A stretch of 6,120 nt of DNA from contig JASLGJ010000172.1 in NCBI GenBank assembly GCA_030150085.1, forward strand, positions 1 through 6,120, given 5' to 3'. Origin of the DNA: Candidatus Elarobacter sp. Its GTDB lineage: Bacteria > Vulcanimicrobiota > Vulcanimicrobiia > Vulcanimicrobiales > Vulcanimicrobiaceae. Positions 1 through 4,872 of this stretch are shown here, one piece after another (positions within the stretch are counted from its first letter, which is position 1; every line of letters starts with the position of its first letter). Under the pieces are notes generated by a model. The model saw only the letters and a list, made by a program, of their open reading frames with translations, did no database searches and was not told the DNA's origin. Both the position numbers and the translations under genes were made by a program.

Positions 1-511
1 GCTCGCGCGCTCGCTGATCGCCAAGAACGTGCGCACGTTCGCGACCACCTCGGTGGGCCGGCTGTTCGACGCGGTCGCCGCGCTGCTCGGCTTCACGCGC
101 GAGATCACGTTCGAGGGTCAAGCGGCGATGTGGCTGGAGCACCTCGCCGCCGCCGCGCCCGCCGTCCCGGCTTACGACTTCCCCTACGAATCCGGTGAGC
201 TCGACCACCGCCCGCTACTCGCGGCAATCGTCGCCGACCGCCTGCGCGGCCGCGATCCGCACGCGATCGCCTACGCCTTCCACGCCGCGGTCGCCGGCGC
301 GATCGTGCGCGTCCACTGCGCGCTCGACGCGCGCGCGCCGCTGGTCGCCTCGGGCGGCGTGTTCCAGAACCGCCTCCTGCTGGAAATGTTGCACGCCCGG
401 CTCGGCGAGGCGCTGTGGTGCAACCAGCGCGTCCCCGCCAACGACGGCGGCCTGTGCCTGGGCCAAGCCGCGCTGGCCGTACTCGGGCCGCAGCACGGGC
501 GGACGAGCTGA
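1..511 (+). CDS. hypF: Carbamoyltransferase HypF, C-terminal end (5' partial)
   Basis: This is the last ~169 codons of HypF; the reading frame is open from base 2 and the start lies outside the window. HypF makes the thiocarboxamide on HypE from carbamoyl phosphate and ATP, the precursor of the CN ligands of [NiFe]-hydrogenase, in the cytoplasm. The visible part is the end of the Kae1-like carbamoyltransferase domain. Family strings seen are TTSVGRLFDAVAALLG (about bases 44-91), TFEGQAAMWLE, ASGGVFQNRLLLE (about 347-385) and a C-terminal ANDGGLCLGQA. HypF is usually about 750 residues, so the acylphosphatase, zinc-finger and YrdC-like domains would lie upstream. G+C is about 80% in the sample 241-300, typical of the host background here. 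It ends in TGA at 509-511, and 48 bases separate it from the next gene. Other hyp genes are expected upstream but are not visible. Confidence 0.95.
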   Translation, partial: LARSLIAKNVRTFATTSVGRLFDAVAALLGFTREITFEGQAAMWLEHLAAAAPAVPAYDFPYESGELDHRPLLAAIVADRLRGRDPHAIAYAFHAAVAGAIVRVHCALDARAPLVASGGVFQNRLLLEMLHARLGEALWCNQRVPANDGGLCLGQAALAVLGPQHGRTS

Positions 512-559
512 TCGGCTTTCACTTACGACGAGTGCTAACATTTCGGTTCCATCCCGGAA

Positions 560-1075
560 ATGCCGCGCCGTCATGCTGGCGATACGATGGAAAGGCGACC
601 GATCGCGCAGCACAGCCACATAGAGTTCGATGCGTTACGGCGCCGGCTCGAGAAGGCCAGGGACGCGCTATGGCGTGATGGGCAGTTTCTCCAATGCAGC
701 GCCCGGGCGTACTATGTCGTCTATGCCGTGGCATCGTTCGCGGCCGGACGGCACGGTGTCAAAGCTACTCACGTACGAGGCGGTAAACACGTCACCGATC
801 AGGATTTCAGTCACTTCGAAATCGCCAACGTGATCCATGCGCTGTATACCGGCGGCAAACGAGGTACTATCACCGAGCCTGGGAGCAGCCCCGGGATCGG
901 GGCGGGCAACTACACCGAATACCAGGCATACCGAAGCATCATCGCCCTCTACCAAGTTCGGATCGAGGCCGACTACGGTCCGAGCACGGTTCCGGAACCG
1001 TACCCCGCAAGCCAGGTGGATGGCTGGATGACGATGGCGAACAACCTCACGCAAGATTTGGAGAGCCTTCTATGA
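560..1075 (+). CDS. HEPN-domain protein, UPF0332-like
   Basis: A 171-residue protein that looks like the UPF0332 branch of the HEPN superfamily. These are all-helical proteins often encoded beside a minimal nucleotidyltransferase and, in studied cases, acting as toxin-antitoxin modules. Signs are the helix around SARAYYVVYAVASF (residues 47-60), the stretch SHFEIANVIHALY (84-96) and LYQVRIEADYGP (130-141), which matches the R-x-x-ADY signature of UPF0332. There is no R-x4-6-H after R134, so nuclease activity cannot be claimed; R64 followed by H71 fits the spacing but sits in the wrong place for the family motif. No signal peptide or membrane segment is seen. A second in-frame ATG at 587 gives 162 residues, and neither start has a clear Shine-Dalgarno sequence. 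The 3' end overlaps the next gene by ATGA, indicating coupled translation. The sample 781-840 is about 50% G+C, far below hypF, which suggests acquisition. Confidence 0.75.
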   Translation: MPRRHAGDTMERRPIAQHSHIEFDALRRRLEKARDALWRDGQFLQCSARAYYVVYAVASFAAGRHGVKATHVRGGKHVTDQDFSHFEIANVIHALYTGGKRGTITEPGSSPGIGAGNYTEYQAYRSIIALYQVRIEADYGPSTVPEPYPASQVDGWMTMANNLTQDLESLL

Positions 1076-1341
1076 CGTTGGGTACGACCTCCGATATCGC
1101 TCAGGAGCTCGACAGGGCTCGCGCCCGCCTGGCGACGGCCACCGCAGAGTACATCGTGCGCCTTGCCAAGATCGTCGACATCACCACGCTCACCACCGGT
1201 GCCCACGGCTTCGACTACGCGGTCACGGTCAGCCACAGCGACAAGCCCGGCCTGCTGCTGCGGCTCGCGGACCTGACCTACGAGATCGAGACCGAGTTCG
1301 GAGTCCAGATCACGACGCTGGCCGTCGCCGGAAGCCTCTAG
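1072..1341 (+). CDS. Small protein resembling the C-terminal half of a minimal nucleotidyltransferase; partner of the HEPN gene
   Basis: An 89-residue protein. Its start ATG overlaps the HEPN stop (ATGA at 1072-1075), and GGAG at 1060-1063 lies 8 bases upstream, so the pair is translationally coupled. The C-terminal half (FDYAVTV at 47-53, then RLADLTYEIETEFGVQITTL at 64-83) resembles the region after the catalytic site in MNT proteins that accompany UPF0332 HEPN partners, where a D-x-V strand is followed by a helix and a G-V-x-I-(S/T)-x-L strand. The GS-x10-D-x-D nucleotidyltransferase motif is not present: only G43-A-H-G-F-D48 stands near it. The N-terminal half (8-35) reads as a helix rich in Ala and Arg. 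It may be a reduced antitoxin that binds HEPN without transferring nucleotides, or an unrelated small partner. The resemblance is by eye only. It ends inside CTAG, shared with the stop of the convergent aldo/keto reductase gene. Confidence 0.7.
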   Translation: MTLGTTSDIAQELDRARARLATATAEYIVRLAKIVDITTLTTGAHGFDYAVTVSHSDKPGLLLRLADLTYEIETEFGVQITTLAVAGSL

Positions 1342-2279
1342 CCCAGCCAGCTCGGGTTCTGGAACGTGCTGTCGAAGTAGCGCGAGGTCTTGTAGCGCTC
1401 GTAGCGGCCGTCGCGCGCGAGGTCCGCGGTCTTGGCCAGAATCTCCGCGACCTTCTCCTCGGAGAGCGGCTGGAACGTCGTCGCGGCGCGGACCGCCTGG
1501 TCGAGGATCTCGGGCTTGTCGATGCCGGTGATGACGACGCTGGTCGGCAGGTTCATGCCGTAGTGCAGCATGTCGATCGGATCGACCAGGCCCGTTTCGA
1601 GCAGGTTGTGGTCGCCGAAGGTCTTCATCGCGAGGATGCCCATGTCGAGTTTCTGCGCGACCGGGACGACCTTCTCGGCGAAGCTGTCGAAGTGCGCGTC
1701 GAACACGTTGAGCGGCATCTGCACGGTGTCGAAGGTGAAGCCGTGTCGGGTCGCCAGGTCGATCATGTGCAGGTGGTAGTCGGGGTCCTTGTGGCCGGTG
1801 AAGCCGATGTAGCGCACCTTGCCGGCCTGTTTGGCCGCCAGCGCGGCCTCGAACGCGCCGCCCTCGGCGAAGATGCGGTCGGCGTCGTCGGGCCGGATGT
1901 TCTCGTGGAACTGCACCAGGTCGAGGTGATCGACCAGCAGCCGGTTCAGCGACTCCTCGAGCTGCGCGTTGAAGGCGTCCTTGGTGCGCCCGTCGAGCTT
2001 GGTCATCAGGAACACCCGGTCGCGGTAGCCGTCGGTCGACAGCGCGCGCCCCATGCGCAGCTCGCTCATGCCGGAGTTGTAGTCCCAGGAGTTGTCCATG
2101 AACGTGATCCCGCGCTCGATCGCGGCGTGGATCAGCTTGATCATGCCGTCGTCGGGCGCGCTGGGCGCGCCGATGTGGAAGCCGCCCATGCCGACCATCG
2201 AGACCATCTCGCCGGTGCGGCCGAGGCGGCGCTTGGGAACTTCGCCGGTGGCGGGCGGAACGGTTGCGGACGCGCTCAT
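1338..2279 (-). CDS. Aldo/keto reductase family oxidoreductase
   Basis: A 313-residue NAD(P)H-dependent reductase of the AKR superfamily, which reduces carbonyl groups with a TIM-barrel fold in the cytoplasm. The N-terminus has the usual KRRLGRTGEMVSMVGMGG opening (residues 16-33). The catalytic tetrad can be placed as D62 and Y67 in FMDNSWDYNSG, K94 in LMTKLDGR and H125 in LVQFHEN. Later barrel strands carry VRYIGFTGH (155-163) and the cofactor-side VVITGIDKPE (248-257). Length is normal for the family. The substrate cannot be deduced. It is the last of three minus-strand genes, 30 bases after the beta-lactamase gene, and no clear ribosome binding site precedes its ATG. Its TAG stop overlaps the stop of the plus-strand gene at 1339-1341. 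Codon use is strongly GC-biased, in line with the host. Confidence 0.93.
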   Translation of the reverse strand: MSASATVPPATGEVPKRRLGRTGEMVSMVGMGGFHIGAPSAPDDGMIKLIHAAIERGITFMDNSWDYNSGMSELRMGRALSTDGYRDRVFLMTKLDGRTKDAFNAQLEESLNRLLVDHLDLVQFHENIRPDDADRIFAEGGAFEAALAAKQAGKVRYIGFTGHKDPDYHLHMIDLATRHGFTFDTVQMPLNVFDAHFDSFAEKVVPVAQKLDMGILAMKTFGDHNLLETGLVDPIDMLHYGMNLPTSVVITGIDKPEILDQAVRAATTFQPLSEEKVAEILAKTADLARDGRYERYKTSRYFDSTFQNPSWLG

Positions 2280-2309
2280 ACGGTCGAGGATACCCGCCGG
2301 AACGGCGCT

Positions 2310-3176
2310 CTAGCCCAGGAGCCGGACGGCCGCCCGGGCGCATTCGGCGACGGCACGCTCGCCCGCGGTGTCGTTCGCTTGGCCGAACGCATAGCAGGCG
2401 ATCGCGATCGGCGCGCCGCCGGGCGGGTAGAGCAGGCCGACGTCGTTGAAGGCGTTCGCGTACGTGCCGGTCTTGTCGGCAACAGTCCAGCTCTTGGGGA
2501 CGCCGGCCCGCAAGCGCGCGTCGCCGGTCGTGGTGGCGCGCAGCCAGCCGAGCAGCAGCGCGGTGTGCGTCGCATCCAGCGGCGAGCGCGTCACGAGTCG
2601 TTCCGCCAGGCGCATCATGGCTTGTGGCGTGCCGCTGTCCCGCGGGCTGCCGCGCACGGCGGCCGAGGGCAGCTCGCGCTCGCGGTGGTCGATGCTCACG
2701 CCGCCGATGCCGAGCCCGCGCACGTAGCGGTTCACCGCGGCCGGTCCGCCGGCGAGCGGCGCGAGCAGGTCCGCGCCGGTGTTGTCGCTGGACGAGATCG
2801 TGCGCCGGCAGATCTCGCGCACGGACAGCGTGCCGCCGCGCGGGTACTCGCGCGCGATGCCGCTGTAGCGCTCCAAGTCGACGGGGGCGAACGCCACCGT
2901 CCGGTCCAGCGAGAGCGCGCCGGCTTCCACCCGGGCCAGCACCGCCATCACCAGCGGCAGCTTCCAGGTGCTCGCGAGCGGAAAGCGTTCTCCCGCCCGG
3001 TGCGCGACGAAACGCCCGCTCCCGACGGCGTGCGCCGCGACGCCCACCGCGCCGCCGTATCTGCGCTCGATCGCGGCGAACGCATCCGCCCCCGCGGCGA
3101 GCGCGAACGGCGGCGAAACCGCGAGCGGCGCGACCCCGCACGCCGCGGCAAACGTGATGAACCGGCTTCTCCGCAT
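2310..3176 (-). CDS. Class A (serine) beta-lactamase, exported
   Basis: A 288-residue serine beta-lactamase of class A, which hydrolyses beta-lactam rings outside the cytoplasm. The N-terminus (MRRSR then a hydrophobic stretch to FALAAGA, residues 1-30) reads as a signal peptide, probably cut near ALA-A; the arginines do not form a proper Tat motif. Catalytic motifs are all present: S69-T-W-K72, S130-D-N132, E166 within the omega loop, and K235-T-G237. The omega loop is odd. Where common enzymes read R164-W-E166-P-E-L-N170, this one reads H164-R-E166-R-E-L-P170, so the Asn that helps hold the deacylating water is Pro and the Arg that usually salt-bridges D179 is His; PRD follows at 178-180. 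Activity and spectrum cannot be inferred. It starts 16 bases after the methyltransferase stop and ends 30 bases before the reductase, so the three are probably one operon. It could be an intrinsic chromosomal enzyme: no resistance-type mobile context touches it. Confidence 0.92.
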   Translation of the reverse strand: MRRSRFITFAAACGVAPLAVSPPFALAAGADAFAAIERRYGGAVGVAAHAVGSGRFVAHRAGERFPLASTWKLPLVMAVLARVEAGALSLDRTVAFAPVDLERYSGIAREYPRGGTLSVREICRRTISSSDNTGADLLAPLAGGPAAVNRYVRGLGIGGVSIDHRERELPSAAVRGSPRDSGTPQAMMRLAERLVTRSPLDATHTALLLGWLRATTTGDARLRAGVPKSWTVADKTGTYANAFNDVGLLYPPGGAPIAIACYAFGQANDTAGERAVAECARAAVRLLG

Positions 3177-3192
3177 CAGCGCGCTCTTCGCT

Positions 3193-3876
3193 TCACGCGC
3201 TGGCGCTCATGCCGACGGCCGCCCTGGCGACCACCGCGAACAGCGGGTCGCCGCCGCCCGGGCTGCGGTCGAGCGCTTCGATCGCCGCCCACCCGCCGGC
3301 GTCGCGCAAGTAGCTCGCGACCAGCTCCGCGCGGCCGCGGTCGTCGCGCTGGTGCCACGCCGCGACGGCCTTGGTGGGAAAGCAGCGGTTCGAGAACGTG
3401 ATCGCGAGCGGCGCACCGGAGCGCAGCACGCGCGCGAGGTCGCGCAGCACCTCGACCGGGCGGGTCAGGTACTGGATCGAGACGCAGATCTGCGCGCCGT
3501 CGAAGCTCTCCGCGGCGAACGGCAGCGCCGGCCGGGCGTTGAGGTCGTGCACCAGGCGTTCGTCCAGGCGCGGGTTGGCGACCAGCTCGGCCTCGTTCAT
3601 GCCCAGTCCGACGACCCGCCCGTAGGCGACCTCGGGCGGCAGGTGGCTGACCCAGCTGCTCATCAGGTCCAGCAGCGCGCCCCCGGGCGGGAACAGCTCG
3701 CGGTGGAGCTGCGTCACCGCCGCGATCGCGCCCGCGTCGATGTGCTCGACGAAGCGCGGCCGGCGGTAGAACACCGCGTCCGCCAGCTCGTCGTAGCGGC
3801 GAAAGGGCGCAATTCGGAACACGTCGCCTTGGACAGCGAAAGACCGCCGGACGTCGCGCTCGGGGGTATAACTCAC
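3193..3876 (-). CDS. Class I SAM-dependent methyltransferase, atypical motif I
   Basis: A 227-residue protein read as a class I SAM-dependent methyltransferase of unknown substrate. The motif I region is LLDLMSSWVSHLP (residues 68-80): the acidic D70 is there but the usual G-x-G-x-G is replaced by MSSW. It is followed by VVGLGMNEAEL (88-98) in the motif II position, HDLN (110-113), LPFAAESFDGAQICVSIQYL (118-137) as the motif IV region, and a conserved-looking FSNRCFPTKAVAAWH (161-175). I recall this layout from a set of bacterial proteins annotated as methyltransferases; function there is not established as far as I know. The start is GTG at 3874-3876. A loose AAGGGG sits about 14 bases upstream, in the loop of a 5-bp hairpin (3885-3900), so the start is uncertain. 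It is first in the probable operon with the beta-lactamase and reductase genes; the 62 bases before it show no clear promoter. Confidence 0.85.
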   Translation of the reverse strand: MSYTPERDVRRSFAVQGDVFRIAPFRRYDELADAVFYRRPRFVEHIDAGAIAAVTQLHRELFPPGGALLDLMSSWVSHLPPEVAYGRVVGLGMNEAELVANPRLDERLVHDLNARPALPFAAESFDGAQICVSIQYLTRPVEVLRDLARVLRSGAPLAITFSNRCFPTKAVAAWHQRDDRGRAELVASYLRDAGGWAAIEALDRSPGGGDPLFAVVARAAVGMSASA

Positions 3877-3938
3877 TTGACTAAAGCGAGCCCCTTCGCT
3901 GGTTTGGCTTGCTTGGGCTATTCGAGGACCGTCGAGGG

Positions 3939-4163
3939 TTAGAGCGTCTCGCCTTCGCCGAAGGCCAGGTAGCGCGGATCAACGCCCAGCACGGCCGCGA
4001 TCCGCACGCCGTCCGCCAGGCGGGCGTCGCTGGTGCGGCCGGATTCAAGCTGGCGGATCGCGGCCTCGGTGAGGCCGACTTGGCGGGCCAGCACAGTCTT
4101 ACGGAGCCCGCGCGCCTCGCGCAAGCGTCGCAGCCTTGCGCCGAAGGTCTCGGTGGTCGTCAT
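3939..4163 (-). CDS. XRE-family (Cro/CI-type) HTH transcriptional regulator
   Basis: A 74-residue DNA-binding protein consisting of one Cro/CI-type helix-turn-helix domain. The recognition region is TVLARQVGLTEAAIRQLESGR (residues 23-43), with the typical L-A-x-x-x-G-L-x(4)-I-x-x-x-E-x-G-R spacing, followed by LAAVLGVDPRYLAFGE-like family ends (55-70). There is no extra effector domain. The ATG has an excellent ribosome binding site, AGGAGG five bases upstream, which overlaps the TAG stop of the preceding 86-residue gene (TAGGAGG). The two genes are therefore translationally coupled and probably act as a unit. Likely role: autoregulator of the pair, binding the TTCCCGGG boxes upstream at 4433-4459 (inference). 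It could also be the antitoxin of a toxin-antitoxin pair, since XRE proteins often are. Confidence 0.88.
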   Translation of the reverse strand: MTTTETFGARLRRLREARGLRKTVLARQVGLTEAAIRQLESGRTSDARLADGVRIAAVLGVDPRYLAFGEGETL

Positions 4164-4172
4164 GGTCGCCTC

Positions 4173-4433
4173 CTACTCGGTCTCGTCGAAGGGCCCGTAG
4201 CCGAACGAGCGGCGCTCGCGCGCGGCACGCGGATCGGCGAACGCCTCGGACCATGCCGCCGCGTCGTGCGGCCAGAAGCCCTCGGCAGCCCACTGGCGCG
4301 CCGTCCAGGGCGTGAAGCGGCCCGGCGCGGCGGCCAGCCACGCCCGGGCCTGATCGGGCGTGAAGCCACGGTCTTGCCAGGCCCCCAGCGTGTCTGGATC
4401 GTCCAGGTCGGGACTTGCCATACTTACAGACAT
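4173..4433 (-). CDS. 86-residue Trp-rich repeat protein, function unknown
   Basis: An 86-residue acidic protein with six tryptophans (W19, 32, 43, 48, 54, 61) and no family I can name with confidence. It is built on a repeated unit F-x-P-x-x-A-x-x-W, present exactly at residues 24-32, 40-48 and 53-61, with a degenerate first copy lacking the Phe at 11-19 (x-x-P-x-x-L-x-x-W). Each unit would make a short helix begun by Pro, giving a small helical repeat protein. The tail is charged (RAARERRSFGYGPFDETE). Starts are possible at ATG 4431-4433 or ATG 4419-4421 (82 residues); neither has a clear Shine-Dalgarno, and the first overlaps the palindrome TTCCCGGGAA. The gene sits 9 bases before the XRE regulator and is coupled to it. 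It could be a toxin or a regulator partner; no catalytic motif is seen. Confidence 0.78.
   Translation of the reverse strand: MSVSMASPDLDDPDTLGAWQDRGFTPDQARAWLAAAPGRFTPWTARQWAAEGFWPHDAAAWSEAFADPRAARERRSFGYGPFDETE
4251..4403 (-). repeat. Protein-level tandem repeat F-x-P-x-x-A-x-x-W
   Basis: Four consecutive copies within the 86-residue protein: residues 11-19 (degenerate), 24-32, 40-48 and 53-61. Spacing between copies is 13, 16 and 13 residues. The DNA of the copies has diverged, so conservation is at the protein level, which supports a real structural unit rather than a recent duplication. Confidence 0.7.
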
Positions 4434-4459
4434 TCCCGGGAAGCGGTCAATTTCCCGGG
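4433..4459. promoter_or_regulatory. Candidate operator: two TTCCCGGG boxes between divergent genes
   Basis: The octamer TTCCCGGG occurs at 4433-4440 and 4452-4459, 19 bases apart start to start, close to two helical turns. The first lies in a perfect 10-base palindrome TTCCCGGGAA (4433-4442). Both sit between the divergent 86-residue gene (minus) and the ribbon-helix-helix gene (plus). XRE and RHH proteins both bind such paired sites as dimers, and both are encoded next to these boxes. No strong -35/-10 pair could be fixed on either strand. Confidence 0.45.
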
Positions 4460-4479
4460 TGAGTCCGAAAGACTGAAAG

Positions 4480-4665
4480 GTGGAGAAGCGGAAACGTATC
4501 TCGTATTACCTGCCGCCCGACCTGATCGAGGCGGTCAACGCCGAGGCGTTGGAGGCCGCTCCCCACGTCACGTCGGGCCGCGTCTTCAATCCGAGCGGGG
4601 TCGTCGAGCGCATCTTGCGCGACCACTACGACCGCAAAGCAAAGAAGCCAGGGCGCGGCAAGTAG
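4480..4665 (+). CDS. Ribbon-helix-helix-like small protein
   Basis: A 61-residue basic protein that fits the ribbon-helix-helix (CopG/Arc-like) fold: strand KRISYYLPPDLIEAV (residues 5-19) running into helix A, then the turn and helix B NPSGVVERILRDHYD (37-51), where the S-x-x-V-x-x-I-L pattern is typical. A loop of about eight extra residues (PHVTSGRV, 28-35) separates the helices, longer than in CopG. The lysine-rich tail KAKKPGRGK may touch DNA. RHH proteins are dimeric repressors, often antitoxins or plasmid copy regulators. The start is GTG at 4480; AAAGG lies directly against it, so the ribosome binding site is weak, but a stop at 4474-4476 rules out a longer form. It is transcribed away from the XRE pair and probably together with the small peptide gene that starts 31 bases downstream. 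Confidence 0.72.
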   Translation: MEKRKRISYYLPPDLIEAVNAEALEAAPHVTSGRVFNPSGVVERILRDHYDRKAKKPGRGK

Positions 4666-4675
4666 CTCGCGATCC

Positions 4676-4693
4676 CGGCGCGGAGGTGCGCCG
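4676..4693 (+). promoter_or_regulatory. Hairpin with Shine-Dalgarno sequence in its loop
   Basis: CGGCGC (4676-4681) and GCGCCG (4688-4693) form a perfect 6-bp stem around the loop GGAGGT, which contains a strong ribosome binding site for the small gene starting at 4697. The stem could mask or present the site and so tune translation. No T-run follows, so it is not a terminator. Confidence 0.4.
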
Positions 4694-4696
4694 TGG

Positions 4697-4849
4697 ATGA
4701 CTCTACGTGGTATCCTGGACCCCATGAAGGAGCCCAAGCCGCTTCAACCGCTGATCCCGCTGGACGAGCTGAAGAAGGTTGTCGGGGGTCTGGCTGCGGT
4801 GCCGAAGGACGCTGTTCCGAGGCCGGGCCAGGAGCCGAAGAAGCCGTAA
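4697..4849 (+). CDS. Small protein of 41-50 residues, function unknown
   Basis: From ATG 4697 the product has 50 residues; GGAGG at 4682-4686 lies 10 bases upstream. A second in-frame ATG at 4724 gives 41 residues. From 4724 onward third positions become strongly G/C, unlike the first nine codons, and TGGTATCCT at 4708-4716 would suit a leaderless transcript from there, so the shorter form may be the real one. The short form opens MKEPKPLQPLIPLDEL, continues KKVVGG, then LAAVPKDAVPRPGQEPKKP. The segment E-L-K-K-V-V-G-G matches the pattern of a double-glycine leader, but the tail has no Cys, Ser or Thr and no transporter is nearby. The VPKxxV string also recalls short uncharacterised bacterial proteins, a weak resemblance from memory. 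The gene follows the RHH gene by 31 bases and is probably co-transcribed with it. Confidence 0.5.
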   Translation: MTLRGILDPMKEPKPLQPLIPLDELKKVVGGLAAVPKDAVPRPGQEPKKP

Positions 4850-4865
4850 GGTTTATTCGGTTTTT
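4841..4865 (+). terminator. Possible rho-independent terminator
   Basis: AAGCCG (4841-4846) pairs with CGGTTT (4858-4863) through six pairs including one G-T, with an 11-base loop, and a run of five T begins at 4861. It spans the stop of the small gene and would end the plus-strand RHH transcript just before the convergent HEPN gene. The stem is short and the loop long, so it is weak; the same AT-rich stretch may instead be the end of the insertion sequence. Confidence 0.3.
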
Positions 4866-4872
4866 CTGCTCT

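Noticed and set aside
973..3141. A 722-codon open frame on the minus strand across the reductase and beta-lactamase genes
   Set aside because: It is an Arg/Ala-rich frame lying over two genes with clear family motifs, as expected from high-GC codon bias; it has no recognisable domain.
3141..3176. Tat signal peptide in the beta-lactamase
   Set aside because: The arginines read RRSRF, without the R-R-x-F-L-K spacing, so a general Sec-type signal is the safer call.
1563..3401. A 612-codon open frame on the plus strand
   Set aside because: It is antisense to the same three minus-strand genes, with biased composition (Arg, Ala, Gly, Val, His) and no motif.
3885..3900. Hairpin AGCGA/TCGCT before the methyltransferase gene as a terminator or riboswitch
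   Set aside because: Only five base pairs with a 6-base loop and no T-run; too weak to call in GC-rich DNA, mentioned only because AAGGGG lies in the loop.
4422..4450. TTGACC on the minus strand (4450-4445) as a -35 box for the 86-residue gene
   Set aside because: The best -10 (TGTAAG at 16 bases) would start transcription after both possible ATG codons, so it cannot serve that gene.
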